64,000 bases of DNA from Pseudomonas reidholzensis (lineage in GTDB: Bacteria > Pseudomonadota > Gammaproteobacteria > Pseudomonadales > Pseudomonadaceae): contig NZ_UNOZ01000017.1 of NCBI RefSeq assembly GCF_900536025.1, positions 186,001-250,000 on the forward strand. The letters are read 5' to 3'. The notes beneath the pieces are model-generated. The model ran no database searches and had not been told where the DNA came from. It worked only from the letters and a program-made list of their open reading frames with translations. This document shows, piece by piece, positions 1-7,578 of the stretch (the stretch's first letter is position 1; the number at the start of each line of letters is the position of its first letter). A program made the position numbers and the translations under genes.

Positions 1-1
1 C

Positions 2-1042
2 AGCTACGTCGACGTCGGCTTCAACCCCCTGCCTCAGTGGTACTGGGGCGCGGCCTTGCGTTACGAGCACTACGACCGCGGCATCGGCGCCACGCGCAGC
101 GGCAAGCTGACCACCCGCTACGAGTTCACCCCGCAACTGGCCGTGCGCGCCACGGTGAGCAACGGCTTCCGCGCGCCGTCACTGGCCAACAGCCTGTTCA
201 GCGCCCGCTCGACCACCTACGGCATCGTCAATGGCGTTTACCAGTCGATCAACTACGGCGTGCTGCCGGTGGATTCGGCGGCGGCGCAGGCACTGGGCGC
301 CGAGTCGCTGAAGCCGGAGAAATCCACCAACTACAGCCTGGGCCTGACCTGGCAGCCGAGTGATCGCCTGGCCTTCACCGCCGATGCCTACGTGGTCAAC
401 GTGCGCGACCGCATCACCCTGACCGGCACCCTGCTCGGGACCGAGGTGACCCAGACCCTGCTCGACAACGGCATCGACTCGACCTCGGGCGGGCGCTACT
501 TCACCAACGGCGCCAACACCCGCACCAAGGGCCTCGACCTGGTCAGCAGCTACGACCAGGACCTGGGCGGCGCCGGCGCGGTGAAGTGGACCGCCGCGTT
601 CAACTGGAACGACACCGAGATCCTCGACTACAAAGAGAGCGTCAACATTCTCGGCACGCCGTATCAACTGCTGGACCGCGAGGCGCGCAACCTGCTGACC
701 GACGTGCAGCCGCACACCAAGCTGATCCTCGGGGCCAACTGGCGCCTGGACAAGTACCGGGTGAACCTCGGGCTGACCCGCTATGGCTCGTGGAAGGAGG
801 TCAACGCGGCCAGCGACCGCTCGCTGGACCGCGAGTACAAGGCGCGCTGGATCACCGACCTGGACGTGGGCTACCAGCTGACCAAGGACCTGGAGCTGGC
901 GATTGGCGCACGCAACCTGTTCGACGTCTACCCAGAGCGGCAGGCGCCGAGCAGCAAGACCATGACCAAGGGGTATGGGGTGTACTCGCCGTACGGCTTT
1001 ACCGGCGGCTATTACTTCGGGCGGGTGACCTACAACTTCTGA
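2..1042 (+). CDS. TonB-dependent receptor, C-terminal part (5' end outside window)
   Basis: About 346 codons of the beta-barrel of an outer-membrane TonB-dependent receptor are visible; the signal peptide, TonB box and plug lie upstream of the window. The family imports scarce ligands such as siderophores or cobalamin using TonB energy. What shows it: the S-N-G-F-R-A-P-S-L stretch near codon 56 and the L-K-P-E-K-S-T-N-Y motif near codon 104, both typical of TonB barrels, alternating beta strands, an A-R-N-L-F-D turn near the end, and a terminal aromatic residue (YNF), the usual barrel-assembly signal. A REP pair follows its stop. The ligand cannot be inferred from this part alone. Confidence 0.93.
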   Translation, partial: SYVDVGFNPLPQWYWGAALRYEHYDRGIGATRSGKLTTRYEFTPQLAVRATVSNGFRAPSLANSLFSARSTTYGIVNGVYQSINYGVLPVDSAAAQALGAESLKPEKSTNYSLGLTWQPSDRLAFTADAYVVNVRDRITLTGTLLGTEVTQTLLDNGIDSTSGGRYFTNGANTRTKGLDLVSSYDQDLGGAGAVKWTAAFNWNDTEILDYKESVNILGTPYQLLDREARNLLTDVQPHTKLILGANWRLDKYRVNLGLTRYGSWKEVNAASDRSLDREYKARWITDLDVGYQLTKDLELAIGARNLFDVYPERQAPSSKTMTKGYGVYSPYGFTGGYYFGRVTYNF

Positions 1043-1061
1043 CCTTGATGTATTGCCAGCG

Positions 1062-1168
1062 CTGACGCCTTCGCGGGGCAAGCCCGCTCCCACAGGGTTC
1101 TCGGTAAACCCCGAATTATGGGGGTTCCAGATAATCCTGTGGGAGCGGGCTTGCCCCGCGAAGGCGTC
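1062..1168. repeat. REP pair (inverted)
   Basis: Two inverted copies of the Pseudomonas REP palindrome, each containing GGGGCAAGCCCGCTCCCACAG or its complement, face each other across about 45 bp. They sit between two convergent genes, the usual place for such elements, where they may act as mRNA stabilisers or gyrase/IHF sites. Confidence 0.9.
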
Positions 1169-1190
1169 AACACTGGCACCGCACAACGAG

Positions 1191-2189
1191 CTACTTGACG
1201 GCTTGCTGCACCTCAGCCTCAACCTCGTCCTTGCGACTGGCATAGCGCTGCGCCAACACCGCGCAAACCATCAACTGAATCTGATGGAACAGCATCAACG
1301 GCAGGATCATCGCCCCGATGCCACTGCCGACGAACAACACCTGCGCCATCGGCACCCCGGTGGCCAGGCTCTTCTTCGACCCGGCGAACAGGATGGTGAT
1401 GCGATCCTCCACGCTGAAGCCCAGTGCCCGCCCAAGCACACGCGTGCCCAGCAGCACCACCGCCAGCAGGATCCCGCACACCGCGAACAACCCCGCCAGG
1501 TGCTGCGCCGAAACCGTGTGCCACAAGCCGGTCACCACCGCTTCACTGAACGCGGTATAGACCACCAGCAGGATCGAGCCCTGGTCCACCACTTTCAGCC
1601 ACCGCGCATTGCGCTTGACCCAGTCACCGATCCAGCGCCGGGCGATCTGCCCCGCCACGAACGGCACCAACAGCTGCAGGGTGATCTTCAGCACCGCGTC
1701 CAGCCCCGAGCCGGTATCGCCATCGGCGCCGAGCAGGAGCATCACCAGCAGTGGCGTGAGGAAGATCCCCAACAGGCTGGACGCCGCCGCGCTGCAGATC
1801 GCCGCTGGCACGTTGCCGCGCGCCAGCGAGGTGAAGGCAATGGCCGACTGCACGGTCGCCGGCAAGGCGCACAGGTACAACACGCCCAAGTACAGCTCGT
1901 TGCCCACCAGCGGCACGAACAGCGGCTTGAAGGCCAGGCCGAGCAGCGGGAACAGGACAAAGGTGCAGGAGAACACCACCAGGTGCAGGCGCCAGTGGCC
2001 GGCCCCGGCGATGATCGCCTCGCGCGACAGCTTGGCGCCGTGCAGGAAGAACAACAGGCCGATGGCCAGGTTGGTCAGCCAGCCGAACATCACCGCGCCC
2101 TCGCCGGAGCACGGCAGCAGCGTGGCGATCAGCACGACCCCGAGCAAGGCCAAGGTGAAATTGTCGAACAGCATGCGCAAATACTTCAT
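1191..2189 (-). CDS. Bile acid:sodium symporter family carrier
   Basis: Predicted inner-membrane carrier of 332 residues with about ten hydrophobic segments, of the SBF-like (bile acid:Na+ symporter) family found in bacteria as YfeH-type proteins. The family moves organic anions with Na+; the substrate here is unknown. Visible marks are the F-F-L-H-G-A-K-L segment near residue 50, the A-L-P-A-T-V-Q-S-A-I-A-F-T-S helix near residue 112, and F-A-G-S-K-K-S-L-A-T-G-V-P near residue 270, all characteristic of this subfamily. The ATG at 2189 is chosen because hydrophobic family-like sequence begins there; an upstream in-frame start would add 26 unrelated residues. It lies divergent to the beta-lactamase gene. 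Confidence 0.88.
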   Translation of the reverse strand: MKYLRMLFDNFTLALLGVVLIATLLPCSGEGAVMFGWLTNLAIGLLFFLHGAKLSREAIIAGAGHWRLHLVVFSCTFVLFPLLGLAFKPLFVPLVGNELYLGVLYLCALPATVQSAIAFTSLARGNVPAAICSAAASSLLGIFLTPLLVMLLLGADGDTGSGLDAVLKITLQLLVPFVAGQIARRWIGDWVKRNARWLKVVDQGSILLVVYTAFSEAVVTGLWHTVSAQHLAGLFAVCGILLAVVLLGTRVLGRALGFSVEDRITILFAGSKKSLATGVPMAQVLFVGSGIGAMILPLMLFHQIQLMVCAVLAQRYASRKDEVEAEVQQAVK

Positions 2190-2315
2190 CACAGGTTCCG
2201 TCTTGTCATTGTGCAAGGGCAGACGATAAGGTTTCGCGCTTATTGCCGCTAACGCTGGAACCCCCACCAGTGTCGCTCAACGGACACTGCGCGGGTTGCC
2301 ACGACAGGAACCGCC

Positions 2316-3455
2316 ATGCCCATCGCCCGTTTTCGCCCAGCCCTGCTCAGCCTCGCGCTCGCCGTAGTCGCCAGCCCTGCCCTGGCCGACGACCTGCAAA
2401 CCCAGGTCGACCGCATCGTCCAACCGCTCATGCACAAGCACGCCATCCCCGGCATGGCCGTCGCGGTGTTTGCCGATGGCCAGGCGCACTATTTCACCTA
2501 CGGCGTGGCCAGCAAGGCCGACCGCCAGCCGGTGAGCCACGACACCCTGTTCGAGGTCGGCTCGCTGAGCAAGACCTACACCGCCACCCTCGCCGCCTTG
2601 GCCAGCGCCGAGGGCACGCTCGACCTGAACGCGCCGGCCAGCCGCTACCAACCGGCCTTGGCCAACACGCCACTGGGCGCCGCCAGCGTGCTCGAACTGG
2701 GTGCCTACAGCGCCGATTGCCTGCCGTTGCAGTTTCCCGACGAGGTGACCAGCGACGCCCAGACGCTGGTCTTTTTCCAGCAGTGGCAAACACGCGCCGA
2801 GCGTGGCACCCAGCGTTGCTATTCAAACCCCAGCCTGGGCCTGTTTGGCGACCTGGCGGCACGCGCGCAGGGCAAGCCCTTTGCCGAACTGATGGGCGAT
2901 TCGGTGTTACCGCGCCTGGGCCTGCAGCACACGTACCTCGAGGTCCCCGACGCGGCCCGCAGCGCCTACGCCCAGGGCTATGACGCGCAGAACCGCCCCG
3001 TGCGGGTCAACCCGGGGCCTTTCGCCAATGAGGCCTACGGGATCAAGACCAACGTGGTCGACGCGCTGCGGTTCGTGCGCCTGCAGCTGCAAGCAGACAC
3101 CCTCGATGCGCCACTGCGCCAGGCCATCAGCCTCACCCATCAGGGCTACTTCGAGGTTGGCGCCATGCGCCAGGGCCTCGGTTGGGAGCGCTACGCCTAC
3201 CCCGTCACCCTCGACACACTGCTCGCCGGCAACGGTGCAGACATGATCCGCACGCCGCAGCCCACCCGCCGCCTGGACCCGCCCAGCCCCGCCGAAGCCG
3301 CCGCCTGGTACAACAAGACCGGCTCCACCGCGGGCTTTGGCGCGTACGCCGCGTTCATCCCGGCAAAAGGCGCGGGCATCGTCCTGCTGGCCAACCGCAA
3401 CTACCCCAACGAAGCCCGGGTGGAAGCTGCCTACCGCATTCTTTCGGGCCTGTGA
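2316..3455 (+). CDS. ampC: Class C beta-lactamase (AmpC type)
   Basis: Periplasmic serine hydrolase of 379 residues, the normal AmpC length, with a signal peptide ending near A24. Class C enzymes hydrolyse penicillins and cephalosporins through an acyl-serine intermediate. All active-site motifs are present: S83-L-S-K86 (nucleophile and general base), Y169-S-N171, and K334-T-G336. The segment L-P-L-Q-F-P-D at 136-142 is an AmpC hallmark. Two cysteines, C135 and C168, flank the YSN region; the usual A-G-G before L-P-L-Q-F is A-D-C here. No ampR regulator lies next to it, so it is probably not induced in the classic divergent ampR-ampC way, unless by a distant ampR. The start follows an AGGAA ribosome-binding site. 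Confidence 0.93.
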   Translation: MPIARFRPALLSLALAVVASPALADDLQTQVDRIVQPLMHKHAIPGMAVAVFADGQAHYFTYGVASKADRQPVSHDTLFEVGSLSKTYTATLAALASAEGTLDLNAPASRYQPALANTPLGAASVLELGAYSADCLPLQFPDEVTSDAQTLVFFQQWQTRAERGTQRCYSNPSLGLFGDLAARAQGKPFAELMGDSVLPRLGLQHTYLEVPDAARSAYAQGYDAQNRPVRVNPGPFANEAYGIKTNVVDALRFVRLQLQADTLDAPLRQAISLTHQGYFEVGAMRQGLGWERYAYPVTLDTLLAGNGADMIRTPQPTRRLDPPSPAEAAAWYNKTGSTAGFGAYAAFIPAKGAGIVLLANRNYPNEARVEAAYRILSGL

Positions 3456-3497
3456 GGGCGGGTGATTGAGGGGATTCTGGTGGATTGTCGGACAAGA

Positions 3498-3559
3498 TGT
3501 AGTGAGCAAAAATATTCACTACAAAACGGTTGACGCCGTTTATCGCCCTTGTGCATGAT
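3498..3559 (+). promoter_or_regulatory. Palindrome and possible promoter in front of the 3766 gene
   Basis: TGTAGTGA at 3498-3505 and TCACTACA at 3516-3523 form a perfect 8-bp inverted repeat with a 10-bp AT-rich spacer. A TTGACG box at 3530-3535 and a CATGAT box at 3554-3559 with 18 bp between them could be a sigma70 promoter for the gene at 3766, putting the palindrome just upstream of the -35. The assignment is an inference. Confidence 0.4.
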
Positions 3560-3601
3560 GAGGCTGTCTCCCCGATCGGGAGCGGTGGCAAGGGTGTTCC
3601 A

Positions 3602-3722
3602 GACGGTCTGCGCGGTAACGCAGACCGTCCGTGGAGAGGGAACTGTCCAAAAGGCAGCGTGAGAAAGCCCCTGTTGCAATGCTGCTGTAGCAGCCTTGAT
3701 AGCGCGCTACATGGTGTAGCGC
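3602..3722 (+). ncRNA. Highly folded leader region, three hairpins
   Basis: The non-coding stretch before the gene at 3766 contains three strong inverted repeats on the same strand: a perfect 11-bp stem at 3602-3612/3619-3629 with a 6-nt loop, a 5-bp stem at 3681-3685/3690-3694 with loop TGTA, and a perfect 8-bp stem at 3704-3711/3715-3722 with loop TGG. None is followed by a T tract, so they are not ordinary terminators. They could form a regulatory 5' leader or a small RNA. I recognise no known riboswitch motif. Confidence 0.45.
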
Positions 3723-3765
3723 CCAGTGTGAACTCACTAAACGACGGGTAATGGGGGCTTTAAAG

Positions 3766-4101
3766 ATGAATGTAAACCTGAACGACAAACCGACCATCGA
3801 CCAATTGGCCCAGCTGTTCGCCGCGCGCAAGGACAGCCTTGACGACCACCTGCTGTGGCTCAGCCAGTCGGGCGAAGTCCGCCTCGACCGCCTGCCGCCG
3901 AACAGCGTCGAAGAAGAATTCGAAGCAGACCTGCCAAGCATGCGTGCCCGCTTCAAGGTCTACCGCCGCGGCCAGGGCTTCGTCGGCAAGAAAGCCGCCG
4001 CCGACACCGAGTTCGTCGGTCGCGTGCTGCAGACCCTGCAGCAAGAATGGCCCGCCGCCCGTGAGCGCCAGGCGGTAAAGGTGATCGACCCGCTGAACTG
4101 A
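3766..4101 (+). CDS. Conserved small hypothetical protein
   Basis: A protein of 111 residues, acidic in the first half, without signal peptide or membrane segment, so probably cytosolic. I recognise no domain. It is predicted mostly helical in the N-terminal 45 residues (D-Q-L-A-Q-L-F-A-A-R-K-D-S-L), followed by a short F-K-V-Y-R-R-G-Q-G-F-V-G strand-turn part and a final helix. The ATG at 3766 is preferred over the one at 3751 because GGGGG lies at the right distance before it. A rho-independent terminator follows the stop within 20 bp, so it is a single-gene transcript, preceded by an unusually structured leader. Confidence 0.75.
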   Translation: MNVNLNDKPTIDQLAQLFAARKDSLDDHLLWLSQSGEVRLDRLPPNSVEEEFEADLPSMRARFKVYRRGQGFVGKKAAADTEFVGRVLQTLQQEWPAARERQAVKVIDPLN

Positions 4102-4116
4102 GTTGCACCGCACAGC

Positions 4117-4145
4117 AAGCCCGGCCCGCAAGGCCGGGCTTTTTC
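4117..4145 (+). terminator. Rho-independent terminator
   Basis: AGCCCGGC (4118-4125) pairs with GCCGGGCT (4133-4140) over a 7-nt loop and runs into TTTTT. It ends the transcript of the small gene at 3766-4101. Confidence 0.9.
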
Positions 4146-4154
4146 ATGGTTGGT

Positions 4155-4311
4155 GATCCTGATCTAGCTATTGATCCTGATCTAGCTATTGATCCTGATC
4201 TAGCTGGTGATCCTGATCTAGCTATTGATCCTGATCTAGCTGGTGATCCTGATCTAGCTATTGATCCTGATCTAGCTGGTGATCTTGATCTAGCTTGTGA
4301 TCTTGATCTAA
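4155..4311 (+). repeat. Tandem array of 18-bp units (GATCCTGATCTAGC-type)
   Basis: Nine head-to-tail units start every 18 bp from 4155; the last is incomplete. The unit is GATCCTGATCTAGCTATT with a TGGT/TATT alternation and two late units reading GATCTTGATCT. Each unit carries two GATC and one CTAG tetranucleotide. Shorter arrays of the same GATCTTGATCTGGC type precede two other copies of the dispersed repeat (28796 and 57280), so the array belongs to that element and has expanded here. The forward frame is open and would read D-P-D-L-A-(I/G) repeats, but it starts inside the terminator above. Confidence 0.92.
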
Positions 4312-4564
4312 CGCGACTTCAGGAGGCCGAACGGAGGTCTTGCGGAGTGAGGTGACGGCCATGGATGGCCGGCAAGCGCCGCGGGCCAGGAAGGCCCGTC
4401 CGGCGCGGTCCTCACGGGAGCAAGACCGGAGTGAGGGAACCCGTAGCGCAGCGAAGGGCCGCATGCAGGAGCAAGCGGTTTTTGGTTACTTTTTTCCAAG
4501 AAAAAAAGTGACCCGCCGTAAGGGCGGAAGGGGCCAGTGGCCGCACCACCTCAAACGGATAAGC
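4312..4564 (+). repeat. Dispersed structured repeat, copy 1
   Basis: A block starting CGCGACTTCAGGAGGCCG and ending near GGATAAGC recurs at 28849-29102 and 57333-57578 and, shortened, on the other strand at 56881-57031. Near its 3' end, GGTTACTTTTTT (4484-4495) pairs with AAAAAAAGTGACC (4501-4513), followed by the invariant CCGCCGTAAGGGCGG hairpin. No convincing gene lies in it. A short CCCAA tandem run (4566-4587) separates it from the stop codon of the next gene. Confidence 0.88.
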
Positions 4565-4587
4565 CCCCAACCCAACCCAACCCAACC

Positions 4588-4893
4588 TCAAGCCTGAAGC
4601 CGCCGCGGTTCCACCTCAGCAACCGCTAACGCTCCGGTAGCCAAAGCCCGCCCACGGTCCACCCCCCAAACCAGCGCCCGGGTCATGGTCTCCCCCGGCC
4701 GCGCCGGATAAAACTCCTCCAGCAACGCCTTCCCGCTCCTCGCATACACCCCGATAAACAACTGCGTAGCCCCGACCCGCGACAATCGCACCTGCACGTC
4801 GATGCTGGTGCCGTCACTGAGCTGTTCATCGTGGCTACGGCTGTGCAGCTGCGTATCGGCCCACTGCCAATAAGTCTCTTCCCTGATTCGCAT
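4588..4893 (-). CDS. Conserved hypothetical protein
   Basis: A 101-residue protein that I do not recognise as a named family. The sequence is a single small alpha/beta-looking domain: M-R-I-R-E-E-T-Y-W-Q-W-A at the N-terminus, a strand-rich middle (T-S-I-D-V-Q-V-R-L-S-R-V-G-A-T-Q-L-F-I-G-V-Y) and P-G-E-T-M-T-R-A-L-V-W-G-V near residue 75. There is no signal peptide or membrane helix. The ATG at 4893 is preceded by GAGGG; a GTG at 4926 would add 11 residues. Its stop lies directly beside the dispersed repeat. Confidence 0.7.
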   Translation of the reverse strand: MRIREETYWQWADTQLHSRSHDEQLSDGTSIDVQVRLSRVGATQLFIGVYARSGKALLEEFYPARPGETMTRALVWGVDRGRALATGALAVAEVEPRRLQA

Positions 4894-4995
4894 TGCCCTC
4901 AATCCTCCATTGCTGAAATACCACACCAGAAAACCACAGCATCGCGGCCCGCGCGAGCGCTACCCGCCAATGCCATGCGCAAGATCAACAAAGGC

Positions 4996-5021
4996 AAAAA
5001 AAACCCTGCCGTCGGGCAGGG
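4996..5021 (-). terminator. Rho-independent terminator (minus strand)
   Basis: On the minus strand CCCTGCC and GGCAGGG pair over a 3-4 nt loop and are followed by a run of eight T residues. It terminates the small gene at 5036-5224. Confidence 0.88.
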
Positions 5022-5035
5022 CCTTGTGTGCTGGC

Positions 5036-5224
5036 TCACTTCCTGGTCGGAACCCGCGGGGTAAAGCGACCTTTCTTGCTGCGCTGCAACGCGGCTGGCT
5101 GCAGTTGTTCCGATTCATCCAAGGTCATGTTGGCAAAGCCCAGGCGAAACGCCGCCTGGCCGCAACGTACCTGGCTGTTGATCGGGAATGCGTCATTCAA
5201 GTCTTCAAAAAAGGATTCGCTCAT
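5036..5224 (-). CDS. Small conserved hypothetical protein
   Basis: A 62-residue protein with an acidic N-terminal part (M-S-E-S-F-F-E-D-L) and a basic tail (R-S-K-K-G-R-F-T-P-R-V). I do not recognise it. A purine-rich ribosome-binding region (GGAGGGAGACAGGG) precedes the ATG at 5224, and a good terminator follows the stop, which supports a real small gene. No signal peptide or membrane segment is seen. Confidence 0.6.
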   Translation of the reverse strand: MSESFFEDLNDAFPINSQVRCGQAAFRLGFANMTLDESEQLQPAALQRSKKGRFTPRVPTRK

Positions 5225-5362
5225 GCCCTGTCTCCCTCCAGATTGACCGCGTCGGCAAGCAGCTCGCTTGCCCATGAAACGACGGTCTGCTGAAGTCAGA
5301 CTAGCCGGTCATTCCCGGACCGCCCGGACGAACTGCCCGGACCCGACCAGTGGCACTTAGCC

Positions 5363-5683
5363 TTACTTGAGCCGCACCGCCGTACCGGTAGCGAACACCA
5401 CGACCATGCCGCCCTGCACCGACGGCATGCTGATCTCGAAGTCCACGCCCACCACTGCATCGGCGTGCAAGTCGCGTGCCCGGGCGATCAGCTCTGCGGT
5501 GGCCTGCTCGCGCGCCTGCTTCAGGGCGCTCTCCAGGGTCTGCGAGCGGCCGCCGAAGAAGTCGCGGAAACGTGCGAAGAAATCGCGCACGAAGTTGATC
5601 CCCTGCACCGACTCGGCGCTGACCACGCCCAGGTAGTCCGCGATCGGACGACCTTCGAGCTGGCTGGTGGTGGTAATGATCAT
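5363..5683 (-). CDS. YbjQ family protein (UPF0145)
   Basis: A 106-residue protein of the YbjQ/UPF0145 family, small pentamer-forming proteins of unknown function with a heavy-metal-binding-like fold. The hallmarks are M-I-I-T-T-T at the N-terminus, G-V-V-S-A-E near residue 19, a helical segment with A-R-E-Q-A-T-A-E-L, A-D-A-V-V-G-V-D-F near residue 74, and the closing strand V-V-F-A-T-G-T-A-V. The start at 5683 follows the family N-terminus and has GGAG upstream. The next gene on this strand (eamA) ends 56 bp upstream of its start, so the two may be co-transcribed. Confidence 0.88.
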   Translation of the reverse strand: MIITTTSQLEGRPIADYLGVVSAESVQGINFVRDFFARFRDFFGGRSQTLESALKQAREQATAELIARARDLHADAVVGVDFEISMPSVQGGMVVVFATGTAVRLK

Positions 5684-5738
5684 GCAAGCGCTCCTCGTGC
5701 CGCCCCAGCCCAGATGGCCGGGGCAAAAGAGCGCGATC

Positions 5739-6623
5739 TTAGCAAATCGCGGCACGCAGCCGCTGGCCCAGGCGTGGGCCGAAGACGTTGACCAGCAGCC
5801 CGAGCATCACCAGCAGCGCGCCCCAGCCCTGCAGTGCACTGAGCCGCTCGTCCAGCAGCAGCGCCGAGGAACTCAGGCCCACCACCGGCACCAGCAGCGA
5901 AAAAGGCGCCACCTTGCCGGCCGGGTGCCGCGACAGCAGCGTGCTCCACAGGGTGTAGCCGAGCATGGTCGAGGCATACGCCAGGAAGCACAGCGCCGCC
6001 ACCGTGCCCCAGCCGATGTGGCTCAGCGCGTGGCTGATCCGCTCTGGCCCCTCCAACCCCCAGGACAATGCCAGGAACGGTAGCGGCGGGATCAGCCCGC
6101 CCCAGACCACCAGGGCCATCAGGTTCACCGAACCAAAGCGCCGGGTGATGATGTTGCCCATGCCCCACATGGCGCCGCCGCACAGGGTCAGCAGCAGTGC
6201 GATCAGCGGCACATGGCTGCTGTGCTCGCTGCCGATCAGCGCCAGGCCAGCGGCGGCTACCAGCAAGCCGAGCAGGCTCGCCGGGCGCAGCCGTTCGCCC
6301 AGGAACAGCGCGGCGAAGCCCAGGGTGAAGAACGCCTGCGACTGCAGGATCAGCGATGCCAGGCCCGGCGGCATGCCGCTGGCCATGGCCTGGAAGAGAA
6401 AGGCGAACTGGCCCAGGGAGATGGTCGCGCCATAGGCGATCAGCCAGCGCCAGGGCAGGTTCGGCCGTTTGATCAGGAACACCGCCGGCAACGCCACCAG
6501 GATAAAGCGCAAGGCACCGAGCAACATCGGCGGCAGGTCGTCGAGGCCGACCTTGATCACCACGAAATTGACTCCCCAGACGGTGATCACCACCAGGGCG
6601 ATCAGCAGGTCCTTGAGCGGCAT
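5739..6623 (-). CDS. eamA: EamA-type exporter (drug/metabolite transporter superfamily)
   Basis: Inner-membrane protein of 294 residues with ten predicted helices arranged as two EamA repeats. E. coli EamA exports O-acetylserine and cysteine; the close match in length and the N-terminal V-W-G-V-N-F-V-V-I-K signature near residue 15 support this subgroup, but the substrate is inferred. The first repeat contains L-R-F-I-L-V-A-L-P-A near residue 38 and the second ends with L-L-D-E-R-L-S-A-L-Q-G-W-G-A-L near residue 258. ATG 6623 is chosen since AAGGAAG sits 7 nt upstream; a GTG six codons earlier has no ribosome-binding site. Confidence 0.85.
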   Translation of the reverse strand: MPLKDLLIALVVITVWGVNFVVIKVGLDDLPPMLLGALRFILVALPAVFLIKRPNLPWRWLIAYGATISLGQFAFLFQAMASGMPPGLASLILQSQAFFTLGFAALFLGERLRPASLLGLLVAAAGLALIGSEHSSHVPLIALLLTLCGGAMWGMGNIITRRFGSVNLMALVVWGGLIPPLPFLALSWGLEGPERISHALSHIGWGTVAALCFLAYASTMLGYTLWSTLLSRHPAGKVAPFSLLVPVVGLSSSALLLDERLSALQGWGALLVMLGLLVNVFGPRLGQRLRAAIC

Positions 6624-6761
6624 TGCGACTTCCTTCTTCACGCTGTTATAGACATATTTCGTAACAGCATAAGGGCAATCGTCAGCGCCGCACCGGCACA
6701 GTTGGCGGACAGGGTTGCGGAACAGTTTCCAGCGCTCTGCGCGTTTTTGCGGACTGTGCTG

Positions 6762-7517
6762 TCAGTCGCGATAACCCGGGGCCACCTTGTCCAACAGGCG
6801 CAACAAGGCGCCCCAGGCCAGGGCCATGGCATCCGGATCGGTCCGGTCGCCCGCCTTGGCCGGCTGGGTCGGCGCATTGAACTGCCGTTCGGTATGCGCG
6901 CACACCGCGTGCGGCGGTAATACCAACTGGCCGGCGCTTTGCGCGGCCAGCTGGATCTCGCAGGCCTTCTCCAGGTAATACATGCGCAGAAACGCCTCGG
7001 CGACGCTGCGCCCGACGGTCAACAAACCATGGTTGCGCAGGATCATCACCGGCTGCTGGCCGAGGTCGGCGACCAGCCGCTGCTGCTCGTCCAGGTCCAG
7101 CGCCACGCCTTCATAGGCGTGGTACGCCACCCGCCCATAGAACTCCATGGAAATCTGGTTGACCGGCAGCAACCCGCACTCCAGCGCCGCCACCGCGCAG
7201 CCAGCGCGGGTGTGGGTGTGCAGGACGCATTGAGCGTCTTCGCGGGCACCATGAATGGCGCTGTGAATGACGAAACCGGCCGGGTTGACCGGGTATGGCG
7301 TGGGCTCCACCGGGTTGCCGTCGAGGTCGATCTTGACCAGGTTGGAGGCGCTGATCTCATCGAACATGAGGCCGTACGGGTTGATCAGAAAATGATGATC
7401 AGGCCCTGGGATGCGCAATGAGATGTGGGTGAAGATCAGGTCGGTCATGCGGAAATGGGCGATCAGCCGGTAGCAGGCGGCCAGCTCCTCGCGCAAGGTC
7501 TGTTCGGTGGCGGTCAT
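6762..7517 (-). CDS. Class II aldolase/adducin family protein
   Basis: A 251-residue cytosolic protein of the class II aldolase/adducin fold, usually a Zn-dependent aldolase, epimerase or decarboxylase of sugar acids. Metal ligands are visible: H100-T-H102 in V-L-H-T-H and H163 in R-N-H-G-L-L. The position matching the catalytic glutamate of fuculose-phosphate aldolase falls in N-P-A-G-F-V-I-H (78-85), which has no glutamate, so the chemistry may differ from a true aldol cleavage. It shares strand with a periplasmic binding protein 61 bp upstream, suggesting a joint transcript, and lies opposite an Fe-S flavoprotein and its regulator. Confidence 0.88.
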   Translation of the reverse strand: MTATEQTLREELAACYRLIAHFRMTDLIFTHISLRIPGPDHHFLINPYGLMFDEISASNLVKIDLDGNPVEPTPYPVNPAGFVIHSAIHGAREDAQCVLHTHTRAGCAVAALECGLLPVNQISMEFYGRVAYHAYEGVALDLDEQQRLVADLGQQPVMILRNHGLLTVGRSVAEAFLRMYYLEKACEIQLAAQSAGQLVLPPHAVCAHTERQFNAPTQPAKAGDRTDPDAMALAWGALLRLLDKVAPGYRD

Positions 7518-7578
7518 TGTTGTAGTCCTTGTTCTCAGGCGTGTGGGGGCCGGTCGCCCAGCCCCGACAGAATCTACC

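Noticed and set aside
4155..4311. CRISPR array
   Set aside because: The units are directly adjacent 18-bp repeats with no unique spacers and no cas genes nearby.
4146..4355. A small frame coding D-P-D-L-A repeats over the 18-bp array
   Set aside because: Its ATG lies in the T tract of a terminator and there is no ribosome-binding site, so I did not call a gene, although frame conservation among copies is listed as a finding.
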